Positions 23,478 through 35,159 are shown, counted from the first letter of the stretch. The stretch: DNA of 64,000 bases from Narthecium ossifragum (GCA_963920575.1 OY986964.1:12336663-12400662), one strand, 5' to 3'. A program made the numbers and translations. Notes: generated by a model not told the origin, from the sequence alone.

Positions 23478-23645
23478 TCGGCGGTATACAACCGAGCTAA
23501 TCCCGGAGGGATCGGTGGTTGCACACCGATGTAAACGTGTTAGAGCTGGTGTAATATCTAACCTCTTACCGATTCCGCTTATATATGGTCGCGCTTACCG
23601 ATTTTGACTATATGGTCGGTACTCACTCACCGATGCGGAATAAGC
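23478..23645. repeat. TCGGTA/ACCGAT motif cluster A
   Basis: Closely spaced copies and variants of ATCGGT and its reverse complement ACCGAT: GGATCGGTGG, CACACCGATG, CTTACCGATT (twice), GGTCGGTACTC and TCACCGATGC. They lie in the spacer between transposase and PMD genes. Confidence 0.7.
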
Positions 23646-24050
23646 GATAAATATAAAACCGCACTGACACTTCACCACTCACTCAATAAACCACATTTGA
23701 CCCCCGTAACGAAGGCCACACTAACGATCGGGAGAGAAAGGTGACCGGCCGCTACTCCCGACGGTGAAGTCCTCCTCGACATACGACCCCCTCTCCCACG
23801 AGAAAGGTGACCGTCCCCCACCCCATCGACTCCGCCAAAGGTACGTGAGAAACCTCTCCTCTCCGCCATCATCAACGTATGAATTCCACGCCCTAAATTG
23901 ATATTTGAAAACTAAAGTACAATGAAAGCGACGATAATTATGTTTATATTGCAAGAATCTTTGCAATGTCTTTCGTCGTGGAATGCCATTGATTGTTTAA
24001 TCTGCGGATTTGCACCCGAGAGGGTGGTTCTATATTTGGCTTTCTTCCCC

Positions 24051-24315
24051 ACATCGGTGGTTATATAACGTCCATATAGAGTCCGAATCGGTAGTAATCC
24101 ACCGATGTCTGTTCGTATCTTTCTTTGAATGGTTGTCTTCGTTTAAATGTCGGTGGTTAGATAACGTCTATATAGAGTCCGAATCGGTAGTAATCCACCG
24201 ATGTCTTTTCGTATCTTTCTTTGAATGGTTGTCTTCGTTTAAATGTCCTGGGCACATCGGTGGTTACATAACGTCCATATAGAGTCCTGATCAGTAGCAT
24301 TCCCCCGATGTCATT
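24051..24315. repeat. Three tandem units of about 100 bp upstream of the PMD gene
   Basis: Units begin with (CAT)CGGTGGTTA near 24055, 24151 and 24258. Each includes ATAACGTC(C/T)ATATAGAGTCC, then ATCGGTAGTAATCCACCGATG or a decayed version. The first period is 96 bases; the second is about 107 because of an extra CCTGGGCACA. The array ends about 85 bases before the PMD start codon, so it may be part of its promoter. Confidence 0.85.
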
Positions 24316-24396
24316 TAGTACCTGTCTTCGATTTAAGTCTTGATCTGAACTTCTTAATTATTCATTTACTGGTTTGGTTGTACAAGTGGCCGCGGC

Positions 24397-26428
24397 ATGG
24401 CCTCCTCATCTTCCGCCTTGGGTTCGAAGCGCCAGCGCCCGACGGCGTCTCACCGGAAAAGAAAGAAAGGCCCAGCGGAGTCCTATACCATAGTGGAGGC
24501 AGTGGAGATAGTTGCATCAGCGGAGGATGATGACGGCGGCCCTATTCCCGGAGGGCCCGTGGATACGTCTGTGCTCACCGAGTTCAAGACTCACGTTGCT
24601 TATGGCATATGGCGAGGACGGGTATGCTAACTAATTTAATTGTTAATTGTGTAGTGTTTTGCGCGTCAATTCCTTAACTATCTCGTGATGCTCTAATGCA
24701 GGAGCGCGGGCAGCCACTTAAGATTTATGCACACGAGTCGTCGACCAAAAGTTGGTTTGACGATGACGCGCCTGAATTTATGGAAGCCGTTAATGCCACA
24801 GGGTTAGGACAGTTGAGGGAATGCTCCTACCAGTCTATCAACAGTGCCGTTGTCTCAACATTTGTCGAGAGATGGCACCCGGAGACAAATACTTTCCACT
24901 TCCCATGCGGTGAGATGACGATCATCTTGGCCGACGTGGCTGCCATCTTGAACATTCCTGTGTCCGGCATACCGTTGGAGGATAAGCAGCTGAGTCGGGA
25001 GTGTGCAACGAAAATGCTGGTTGAACATCTCGGAGTGCACAAAAAAGATGCGAGCATCGAGTTGAGGAAGTTTGGAGGGTATGCAATTCGGATGACATGG
25101 CTGAGATACAATTGCAAGGTTGGGAAGGTAGGCTTAGAGAGATCAGTCAAGGCTTATCTACTCTATTTGCTGGGGTGTACCCTCTTTTGCGACAAGTCAG
25201 GCGGCAAGGTCCACATGTCGTTCTTGCCAGCACTATTGGATCTTGCGAATGTTGACAAGTATGCATGGGGAGCTGCGGCACTGGTATACCTATACCGAAT
25301 GCTTGGACATGCCAGTAGATGGGGAACATCCGGGATCGGTGGATATCTCACTTTACTTGAGGTATGCTATGTTTAATACTGATGAGCTAATTGTCAATAG
25401 CTATAACATAAGTGTCTGACTAACTTCAGATGTTGCTATGTCCTTAGGCTTGGATATACGACCACCTCCCTTCTATAGTGCCAGTGCAGCGTAATATGGG
25501 CTACATTTTGGGCCAATCATGTGTTTATCGTTGGCGGCATGGAAAAAGGCAAGGGGATGCCGAAAATAACATCAAGAATTATCGCGACTGCCTTGATCGA
25601 TTGAGCGCACACCAGGTAATATGTCTTATACCTAGTTCGTGTCCATACAACCACCTCGAAATCATGTTCATTTTTTCCTAAACACCTATATATGTTCATT
25701 TCATTATTGCAGGTGGTGTGGGATCCGTATCGTGATCATCGAGGTGGGCCCTTTCCTCGGGACGATATTAGCTTTTATTTTGGCATATTGAGCTCCCCGG
25801 AGTTCTATGAGCCATATCACCCAGACAGGGTGGTTCGACAAATGGGCATTCGACAGGGCATCCCTGGTGAACCGCTACGACCAACCCAGTCCCACATGGG
25901 CGGCAATGTAAATGCACGAGGATATCATCGAGTCTTCCATTTCACGAAGCGGTTCTGGGACGACTGGCCTTCCCACGTGCTCAGTGTAACCAGGACAGGT
26001 GTCGCCGCCAGCAGGGGAGATGAATGTATGCCGAAATATATGCAATGGTTTAAGTCCATCTCCCATGTCAAGGTCCAAAATCCTGAAATCCAATCCGCTA
26101 CGGCCGATTTACGCAATGCGTACCTGCCTGCCACAGTAAGCACATTACAACATATGTACCTTGTCCTACTTATTCTATAAGCTACGAGTGATTGTTGTCA
26201 TTGTCTATCTTCGTGCAGTTCGAGCGTCTGGTGGCAATAATCGACGAGACGCATGACCAGCTAGCAGCGCTGACTACCGAAGAACTACGGGACAGGTGGC
26301 GACGAATATATAGCATAGCTCACGGGCACCGCAACACGCGCCTAGCGTATGTGAGACGGGCGCGAGCCTCAACTAGCAACCAAGGCCATCAATTTGCAGA
26401 TGAGCACACCCTGGAAGACAACACCTAG
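24397..26428 (+). CDS. Plant mobile domain (PMD/MAIN-like) protein, intact
   Basis: Five exons, all joined in phase 0: 24397-24621, 24702-25361, 25448-25615, 25713-26135, 26219-26428, giving 561 residues without a stop. Start ATG at 24397. Residues 11-26 are a basic, NLS-like stretch (KRQRPTASHRKRKKGP). The PMD core in exon 2 includes ERWHPETNTFHFPCGEMTII followed by LADVAAILNIPVSG; WDPY opens exon 4. This is the aminotransferase-like/PMD family, which includes the Arabidopsis silencing factors MAIN and MAIL1 as well as many transposon copies. Cellular PMD proteins act in the nucleus with a PP7-like phosphatase. Here it lies inside a MULE, so the role is probably element-related. The C-terminal residues 493-561 are basic and unstructured. 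Confidence 0.88.
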
Positions 26429-26436
26429 ACAGCAAA

Positions 26437-26715
26437 AGACTCATTACAATGTAATTTTAGCTTTTATTTCAATGTTGATGGTGTGTTAATTAATATACAA
26501 AATATTAAGGTGTAATTATTGTGAAGCAGCAAAAACCAAGGCCATCGGAATTGGATTACCGATGGAATGAAAAGGACTCATCGTCAATGTTATGTTAGCT
26601 TTTATTTCAATGTTGATGGTGTGTGAATTCATATGTGCAGTAAATTAAGGTGTAATTATTGTGAAGCAGCAAATAGTCGGCCATCGGAATTGGATTACCG
26701 ATGGAATGATTACCA
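26437..26715. repeat. Tandem duplication of about 139 bp after the PMD stop
   Basis: Two copies share AGCTTTTATTTCAATGTTGA, TTAAGGTGTAATTATTGTGA and GGCCATCGGAATTGGATTAC followed by CGATGGAATGA, offset by 138-140 bases. Each copy carries a CATCGG/TACCGATG pair. Confidence 0.88.
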
Positions 26716-26830
26716 TTATCGGTAGATAATTACCGATACCAGTATAAAAGGTACGCGATCAGCATTCTGATGCGGACGATTCCCTGACGGTATTCAACTA
26801 CCGATCAGCATTCTGATCAGGATGATTCCC
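26540..26830. repeat. TCGGTA/ACCGAT motif cluster B
   Basis: After the PMD gene: CATCGG...TACCGATG twice, then TTATCGGTAGATAATTACCGAT, and CTACCGATC. It overlaps the end of the 139-bp duplication. Confidence 0.7.
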
Positions 26831-28600
26831 ATTATGATAACCTCATTCTTGATGCTTTCGTCGATATATCGTCAGCCATGATCAATTTTGCGAAGAAAAG
26901 TAGAAAAGAGATTAACAAATGACAACATAAGCAGTGGTACTTACCGTCAAGCATAATGCTGATGAACGTCCATACTGTGGCCTGTTGACATCGTATACAG
27001 CATTATGTCCGTACTTACCAAAGCTCCAGTTGTTTCCCCCTCACCGTCATCTCAGCACTAGATCATAAACGTAGACATGAACCTCACATATGTCTTGCAT
27101 TTTTAATCTTCAAGAAAGATGCCGGTAAAGAGAGAAACAACTAGAGGTCTGATAAGCTGGTAGGTGAGCTTTCTTTGGATCTCCAAGGAGGATGTTATCT
27201 TTTGCAATTTGACTCCATGCTGTTGGGTTACAGTGATGCTTTCCAAAATTCAATTTCATCACTCACTTGCTTTCCACTTACCCATACAACATTATTTCCA
27301 CTGAGGGTTCATGTGAGTGATGCACCCCACTGTTTGCATGTGAGCTCTGTTTTCCACTGTTTGCATGTGACCATTCGTCTGTTCATTTCAGGGAGAGCAC
27401 GTGAGTGATGCTTGCCTCGAGAGACGGTTCAGGATCATGAGCAGTGGGGATTCTCTCTGACGGTTCAGGATCCACGAGCTAATCATTCGTACCAAAAGTT
27501 ATGCTTAATAGTAGGGGGCCCATTCCAAACACAGGGGCTGTTGCCTGAGCCTGAGCCTGTATGTTGGACGAGACGCATGCCCTGGGACTAGACATCCCAC
27601 TCGGCAGGCCCGCAACCAAGGCATGCACTCTCCTATCTCCGGTATATGATTTGCCATAGACAATTGATTGGCCAGCAATAATGTTACCATAGACATTTCA
27701 TTGGCCACCAATAATGTGAGTGAAGCTAGACAGAATTTCTCAAACTATCATGTTCCCTATGCCATAGACAGGACAAGGCCACACATCAATGTTTTGACAG
27801 GTTAATGCAAAAGTCCAAATTAATCAAACAATTATGTTCCCTTTTGAATTGTTAGCATGTGAAGGATGATTTCCACTACTATTCGCATGTGACTGATTCT
27901 TTTCTGGAGAGAAATGCACATCATCGTCAAGAACTCTAATGCTTTAAATAGAGAAGAGGACTTACACACTCCCAAGCACATGTAGCTTACCTTTAATATC
28001 TAAGTAAAGGGAGACTCTAATGAAAGCATTAGAGCTATGCCAAATGAGAGAGTTTTTTTGCCCATGTCTCACGATCAGCGTAACAGGCATATTGCTATGG
28101 TGACGCCGGTAAAGAGAGAAACAGTGATGAACGGCATGGCGATCATGCCGAGTCCCGGGCCCTTCATGTCCAGGACCCATGGTATGGATTTCAGGCTTTA
28201 ATGTTTGCAATGTACATACTAGTGGTAATTCATATGTGCAATAGATGGTGGCAAAATTTTTTTCTATTGCTTTGCAGGTGACGCACAACATTCACATTTT
28301 GTTTGGGTGCAATCGCCTAGGTGACTACACGATCTTAGACATCGCCAACACTTTGGCCTGTCCTCTGCGAGATCGTGTGCAAGAATGGACAATGTAATGA
28401 ATACAGGTGTTACTTAGGAAGGGGTTCTGGTTGCCAGCAGGTGTAACGTGATGGAAGAGATCACGTCAAGTAATACTTGGTTGTCCCACCTCGAAAACGA
28501 TGTTAACATATTAGTTAAGCTGCTTCATAACTATTATCTTCCTAACCCGTCACCCAGCCGCGATCGCGATGAATGGTCTGTGACCATAGCAGGGCATCAT
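26831..28600. other. MULE spacer, no gene recognised
   Basis: About 1.8 kb. An identical 19-base word (GCCGGTAAAGAGAGAAACA) occurs at 27121 and 28105, and CACTGTTTGCATGTGA occurs twice near 27330-27370. Short open frames have no recognisable domain. Confidence 0.5.
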
Positions 28601-28880
28601 CCAGCTCGCCGGCGGCTTCCTCCACTGTTTGCGGGCCGGCGCCTACCACCATCCACATATCGGCGGCGCGCAAGACATCCCATCCATCTTCTCTCTGGCG
28701 GCTTCTTGGTTCATTCACACTCCCCTCGCGCTTCATCAATTGGTTCATTCTCCAGCTGGCCGGCGGCTTCCTCCAGCGGCTTCCTCCATCTTGGCGGGCC
28801 GGCGCCTAACACCATCCATCTCGCCGGCGCGCACAAAAGGTCTTGCGCAGGAACGGTCCCATCCATCTTCGAGGGCAGCC
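28601..28880. repeat. GC-rich duplication upstream of the GRF gene
   Basis: Two diverged copies about 150 bases apart, both with CCAGCT(C/G)GCCGGCGGCTTCC, GGGCCGGCGCCTA, a CGGCGCGCA block and TCCCATCCATCTTC. The composition is unlike the AT-rich spacers around it and resembles gene-derived or promoter sequence. A 160-codon open frame through it is Ser/Pro/Arg-rich and repetitive, and is not taken as a gene. Confidence 0.7.
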
Positions 28881-29016
28881 GGCAACCACCATCATTCAAT
28901 TCTATTCTATGTGCTTTATCAATTGGTTGATTGAAGAAGCTGACAACCTACTTGTTGGATAGGTATTAACAAATACATCGATTCTCTCTGTGTTGAGTTG
29001 AGCTGGTTTCGGACGG

Positions 29017-29376
29017 ATGTCCAATTCGTCTTCCTCTGCATCTCCTCGTCCGCTTCTGTTAAGCTGTACATGTGGGCTCAACGTCGTGCGGCGAACCTCT
29101 TCGAATTCAAAAAACCCCGGTCGCATCTTTTATGCATGCTCGGATCGTCGCCATGGATGTGGTTTCTTTGTCTGGGAAGATGTACTACTTTCCACTCCCG
29201 GTCCTACTTCACCGACTGTTTCTTCACTCGATGCACGATCAACCGCTGGCAAAGTCACAGAGGACACATCGGGTCTAAAATTCCAAGTTGTATGTGACCA
29301 ATTACGCGAAATACGCATCGTTGTTTGGGTTCTAGTTATTGTGGTAACAGCAATTGTTGTAAAAAAAATTTTCTAA
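29017..29376 (+). CDS. GRF zinc-finger protein with C-terminal membrane anchor
   Basis: 119 residues, ATG at 29017. A GRF-type zinc finger covers residues about 15-56: C17 and C19 (SCTCGLNVVRR), then NPGRIFYAC (C41), then HGCGFFVWEDV (C48). This is the order and spacing of the family. Residues about 99-116 (IRIVVWVLVIVVTAIVV) form one hydrophobic helix followed by KK, suggesting a tail anchor. Small GRF plus membrane-helix proteins are common in plants and their function is mostly unknown; GRF fingers in other proteins bind single-stranded nucleic acid. The gene lies between the PMD and Ulp1-like genes of the MULE. Single exon; no lesion seen. Confidence 0.82.
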   Translation: MSNSSSSASPRPLLLSCTCGLNVVRRTSSNSKNPGRIFYACSDRRHGCGFFVWEDVLLSTPGPTSPTVSSLDARSTAGKVTEDTSGLKFQVVCDQLREIRIVVWVLVIVVTAIVVKKIF

Positions 29377-29544
29377 CGGCTGAACATGCTCCTGAACTAT
29401 CGGTGATGACACTGTGTAATGGTACTGAGTATCTCGTGTTGAACATGCTGATGATGATTGTGTTCATGCAGATGTTGTATATAGATTGCTAATGTTGATG
29501 ATTCACTCGTTGCATTATTTACATTCCACATTTTGGGCCAAACA

Positions 29545-30225
29545 TTTTTTGCTCGGTACATAACGGTTGTTATTTACCGACATCCACACTTTTGACCGGT
29601 ACTCAAATACCGACGCGAGGATCCTTAGGACGTTAGGCAACTACTAATGCTTATATCTAAAGGTCGGTACTTCTATACTGATGTTAGTCGGTACTTCAGT
29701 ACCGGCAAGGATATCACTCTATCGGCAGTAAAGTTCCGATTGCAGTATATGTATACATCAGTGCCGCCCATTTACTATGTTTCTAATATCGTTAGGTGTA
29801 TATACCGATCAGGGTATCCATCCGTCGGTAACAAACCACAGATAAGTTTATATAACAGTCGGAACTTGTATAACCGATCCTTTGCAATTTACACTTCGCG
29901 ATATATCTCATTACACAGATATCGTTAGTATCAGGAAATCCTTCTGTCGGTAGTGGTATACCGATATTTGCATGTCCTATCTCATTGCACAGATAAGTTT
30001 CAGGCATCGCATATTGATCGGTACTCTATAACCGGTAAGGGCATCAATCTATCGGTTGCAAAAAACCGATTTCGGTATATGTAAGCGTATACCGATCAGG
30101 GTTTAGGGATATCTTTAGCTTTATACCGATAAGGGAATCATTCTGTCGGTAACTCAGTAGAGATAATGGTATATAATGGTCGGTACTTGTATACCGATCT
30201 TTGCAATGTACACAGTAGCATTCCA
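29545..30225. repeat. TCGGTA/ACCGAT motif cluster C
   Basis: The densest cluster: about 20 copies or near copies of TCGGTA/TACCGA in 680 bases. Many are arranged as short inverted pairs, for example TCGGTACTTCAGTACCGGC, TCGGTAGTGGTATACCGAT and TCGGTTGCAAAAAACCGAT. It fills the spacer between the convergent GRF and Ulp1-like genes. Confidence 0.75.
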
Positions 30226-30560
30226 CCATCATTACACAGGTATCAATGTCCTGTCCTAGTAAATAACTCATGTTTTTACAGTCTTTGCTAATGAGCTATG
30301 CCAAGGAGTTGTTCTTCTCCACAAATGCAAAACATCCATTCATCCAACATAAGTTTTTACATTGCCAATGGAAGGATATCTCACATTTTGATACACCCTC
30401 GAATAGCTTTAGCAAGAGATATTACATCATCGTCCGGTCTTCTGATTGTTTTCTATGACTTCATCGCTTAAGCTACGCGATCGGACTTCGTGATACACCT
30501 GGGAAACTGCTAGCGTATGTCAGGGTCTTGAATGTGCAGAGTGTTTCGATCAACACCGTC

Positions 30561-33243
30561 CTACTTATTTCGTCGGTTCTGGCCGTCTACGATAATTTTG
30601 ACAGCTACTTCTGCCCTCAACCTCAACATATCTTCGTCATTGAAATCAAGGGGCTCGCCTCTATGAAGTCGGCCAATATACTCGATGACGAAAATGCCAC
30701 AATCCAATCTGCAAGCCAAAAGTACAATGAAGTGATACGCTAGACAGAAAATTGCATATGACATCGGACGAGGTTTAATGTATAATGTACGACAATCTTT
30801 GCTGATGCGGTCCCTGTACAGTGGAAAGTGGCCACTCGCAACCACGTGACAACGACTTGTGCTTATTGGGCATATGAGCACGTACCCACGAGGCCTACGC
30901 ACACAAATTCGAATTAGAGATACACCTTCATGGAAAATTAATCTATTAAACCGTAACTTACACATACAAACCATTTCAAGGGCTTCTGCAAAGAACTCAT
31001 CGGCGGCAATCGAGGTGTAATGAAACATAGCCTTGTTTGCTATGTCGACGTACAGTAGATGCCAGTGGTTGTTGGAGTTCAATGGGATGAACCACAATTG
31101 CATGTCCGATAACTTCCACTGCTTCAGCTGATCTCTCAGTAGTCTATTGATCTGAACTTGCTCGCCCCCCTTCACATATCTCTGCGACAACAAAAAAACG
31201 TACCATGTGTTTATCGTTGACTATAACAAACACGAAAACCGAAAAAAGAGAGTTAACCTGCAAATATACGATTTAATCTGCCTTACATGGAGGTAGCTCC
31301 TAGAGAATGTCGAACGGACTGACCGCGTCGAAGCAAATCGTTGGCCATCCGCGTACATCGTCATCATAACGTCCACGACGTCGTCGATAACTTCTGCCTT
31401 GCTCAATAGGTCAAGGATGTGCTGAGCCGTCAAATGTACGTGTGGTCCGTCCCATGCAATTTCAGACGCGCTGAAATTGCAATTGAATTGGTTAACATCA
31501 AACCACATCTTGAAGGGATAATGTAGGCTGTTATGTAATTATTGGATTGAAATGCTCAATACCTTTTGATACCGTCAAGGTATTCAAGAATGATAGTCTT
31601 TTCACCGGCCTCAATCTTATCCAGACCCCGGAATCTTTTACATTTCGTCATCTATGCATCAGAACACTCATTAGTCATAGAAAAACTCCGGCGATTCAGA
31701 ATCAATTATAAACTCCGGCTACCAAATACCTGTCTATGAGACACTTTCACGTCTTTTATCACTTGGGGACATGGTTCAGTGGAGTCAAGATCTTCAAATG
31801 CCGCTTTCCCGCTCCCCTCGGCACGATGCACCGTGTCTTCTGCCGACCCTCCATCAATTCGAGCATTAAGCATCTGGAACTGAGATTTGAATGCGGCATT
31901 TTCTTCTGTTAGTGTTTCAATCATCTTCCGCTGGACCTCCACTTCCTTCCTCAAAACGGCAATATCTGTATCCTGATTAGAATACATCCCCGGATTATTA
32001 ACTGCTAGTATAACCGATAAGCTACACAAGTTATGCTTAATATGATTGACACATATTGTGCATGTACGTCTTCTTCATTGGGCCGGCTCATGGAAGAAGA
32101 AGGCCCAGCGGAGTCTATGTTACCGCTGCGGAGAGCCTGAGCCCGGCGGGTATCCACTTGTTGTAGCCACAACTCCTCTTCAGTGGTCAACATCAGCGTA
32201 GGAGGGACCTGAGTAGAATGGGTGAACAAATATAATAGTCGAGAGTGCAAAGGTGGTTAACTAAACGTGCAAAAAAAAGACGAGTAATCGTACATCCTCT
32301 ATCGATAACCACGCCTTTGACTTAGCCAAAGTTTTCGATTTCTTTCTTGCAACACCGACCCACTTTCTCATCCGCGGGAATGCATTCTGCATCGGAGCTT
32401 GATTACATGCAGAGGTGTACTCATAATACCAGATCTGCATCGACAATAGACACTAAATGATCTAAGTGAGATGTGAAATAGGTGAAGCTGCAGGGTTAGG
32501 TCAGTAGACTAACGCACCATGAGCACGAAGGGACAACCGTTTAGATATATATCTGTGGCCCTCCCTCTCGTCGGAACACCCTCAAGAGCTTTCTTACGAC
32601 TTGCCAACTCTGGAGCCGTTAGGGACAAGCAAACTAGCAGATGCCGGTGTACAGCACCAGCCCAGTCATAGACCCAACTGCCCTCAAGATCGCTCAGATA
32701 CGTCCCTAACTCCGGCGGGCAGGTGTAGTTGCTCCTCACAAACAGTACGCTAGTGAAGACGAAAAGTACAAAAAACCGGACAGTGTCCTCCACATCGTCT
32801 GCTTCGTCCGAGCCAGCGAGACTATGAATCACTCGCTCAAGGCACAACCTATTGAGCGTCTCACCAGCCTGTACATGCCTTGTAACCCAAAGCGGCAGGT
32901 CAACTTTGGGTTTCGATTGCCGATGGCCTGGATCCGTCCTCGGATCAAAAGCAATGGGTTGGCCCCCTGTCGGAAGGCCAAGAATGAGCGCAGTCTCGAA
33001 AGCCGTCAGTTCGACGAGCCTAGGACCCAGCTGAAAGGACGCTCCGTGCCGCCATGAAAGGAGGATCTCGTCCAACAGCACTCTGTCTTGATCCATGCCG
33101 GGCAAGTCAAACAGGGCCTCGAAAGGCGTCCGAGCGGCAACCGACAGATGTCTAACATTTATGCAGTTCTTGATGATATCTGTAACCGCTTGCATGTAAC
33201 AACGACTGTTACACCTGACTGGGCGATAGACAGGTGCATTCAT
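30561..33243 (-). CDS. Ulp1-like (C48) cysteine protease of the MULE
   Basis: Nine exons on the minus strand: 32518-33243, 32294-32434, 32068-32208, 31730-31972, 31563-31651, 31287-31470, 30972-31181, 30794-30834, 30561-30708. They join in frame to about 640 residues. The N-terminal exon resembles the DUF1985/PMD-like N-domains of transposon Ulp1 proteins (ELTAFETALILGLPTGG in context). The fourth exon is a coiled coil (LRKEVEVQRKMIETLTEEN). The protease part has NNHWHLLYVD (His547), QQ at 589-590 and DCGIFVIEY (Cys595). Where the catalytic Asp is usual (HY-D-S) it has HYTS, so activity is doubtful. Family role: cleaving SUMO-like modifiers. The 41-base exon and its GTCGTA donor are the weakest part of the model. 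Confidence 0.78.
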
Positions 33244-35159
33244 GTCTGTGACAATGAACAAACATTAGAGCAACATTTTAACAAAAGTGGTGCGAATGTA
33301 AAAGTTCTAACTCACGCAACAGACTTAAGAAAGTGCGATTGTAAAATGTGCGCATCTAACACTACAAATGACGAAAGGCCAGGGATATCGTATACCCGTG
33401 GGTGGGAAGAATGGGGCATGTATATAAAGCGGAACATGCTCAAATGATGACTGTCGCGGCAACTAAGGCTACATAAAACAACCCATTCCAATTGAGCACC
33501 GTCTCATTCCACATTTGACTGACAGTGTTACACCATCATAAAAAATATTCTCATCGCATAAAGTCAAATTCAAAGTTTAACAGAGACATACATGATGGCT
33601 ATCAAGCTTTGCATTGTAGTATTTTTGTGAATACACCGTTTCCAAATACAAAAAATTCAGATACAACAACGATCAAAACCAAACTGACTATGTGCATTTC
33701 ACACATGTCGTCACGCAACACTTGGACTTTCACCGTGACCCCACAGCTGCTACACCCACCAAACGGTAGTTCAATATGCACTGCACATCCGTCTATCACA
33801 AGTTAGTCCCAAACAGATGGTTTAGTGGGGTGCTTCTTCCTCCTCAGAATGAAAGTGAATCTGAAAGAAACTTATAAGTTGTATTTTTCATGAGCCAAAT
33901 CAGCACATCTAAAATGAAGAAATATGATACCGGCCCTTGGAAAACTAGGTAGCATAAAATGAACGAAATCAGGATCTAAAGGATGTATAAGATGCCAATC
34001 CTGTAAACAATGTGAGATAGCCTACAAGCAACACAAACTGAGTTCAACAGTTCTGATTTTAGATGGCTCGATCATATACAGGGTGCTTATACTTTTAGTC
34101 CACCCTACAGCAAAGACAGTTCCAGACCTGGCAAAAGGTTGTTATTCTTCAGGTATGATTAAAACTAGATTTGATGTGCTTTGGATTAATCAAGTGATGA
34201 TTAAATTGATTACAATCTTATCAATGTCAAGGGAGGTTTCTCCTCGTCATTTGTTTCTCTCTCACTGCTATCAAGTGGTGAATACTTCTTTCATCATCCT
34301 CTGCCCTACTTTTTTGTAGCTTGATTGATTTCAGACCTAGCCCCTTGGAAACTTTTCCCCCATATGCTTTCCTATTATTTCAATTCTTCCCCTTCTTTCT
34401 GCACTTCTTCGTGGCATTGCAATCATTCTTCATCCTTCTTCCCCTTCTTTCTGATTGATTTCTAAATCCACCGGTCTTACCTCAAATCCTTCTTCATGCT
34501 TCTAACATGACATTGCAATCCTAACTCCCTAAAATCAAATCAACAGCCTGTAGGACTCTCCAGCACAGTAGAAAAAATCTGGCTCATACTTTAACGCCAG
34601 CAAGTGAAGAGCCAAAGCACCCTCGCAAGTTATATTTCTCAGGAAAACCATTTCCAAGCATACTCAACCATTTAATAGAAACATTATGGTCTCTCCTATC
34701 CCAGATAATTAGCAATATCAAAACCATTTAATAGACCTTCAAGTGCACGAGGGAATTCGTAAAGGAATCCGGTTTCGAAACCCTAAGCTGCAATGCAAGA
34801 GAGCGAGAGAGGGAGATGGGATGAGAGCGAGAAAGGTACCTCTTCCGCTCGTTGCCGTGTTCGGATCTCGACGAGGAGTCACCCTGGTCAGGTAGCGCCG
34901 GAGGAGGTGGCACGCCGGTGAGGTAGAGCCCGAGGAGGCACGCCGGTGAGGTAACGCCGAAGGAGGACCTAGCGCCGAGTCAAGAGAAAATAAGGAGGAG
35001 GAGCTGGTGCCGGATGGGTTCACGGGTGGTAGGACAGGAGAATAGCTCAGGGGGAAGAGCTACCGCGAGAGGAGGCAGCGCCGGAGGAGAGGGTTTAGCG
35101 ATAGAGGGGGGGATTCCGCCTCTTGACTCTCATATCGCAAACCACGTTTCTTAATTAAA
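33244..35159. other. MULE right flank upstream of the Ulp1-like gene
   Basis: About 1.9 kb. 34840-35100 on the minus strand is GC-rich with tandem CACCGGCGTGCC words and a good donor (GAAGAG then GTACCT) at about 34839. It could be a 5' untranslated exon of the Ulp1-like gene or captured host promoter sequence. The rest shows no recognisable gene. Confidence 0.45.

Noticed and set aside
28448..28934. 160-codon open frame upstream of the GRF gene
   Set aside because: Its sequence follows the duplicated GC-rich block, is Ser/Pro/Arg-rich and has no recognisable domain.
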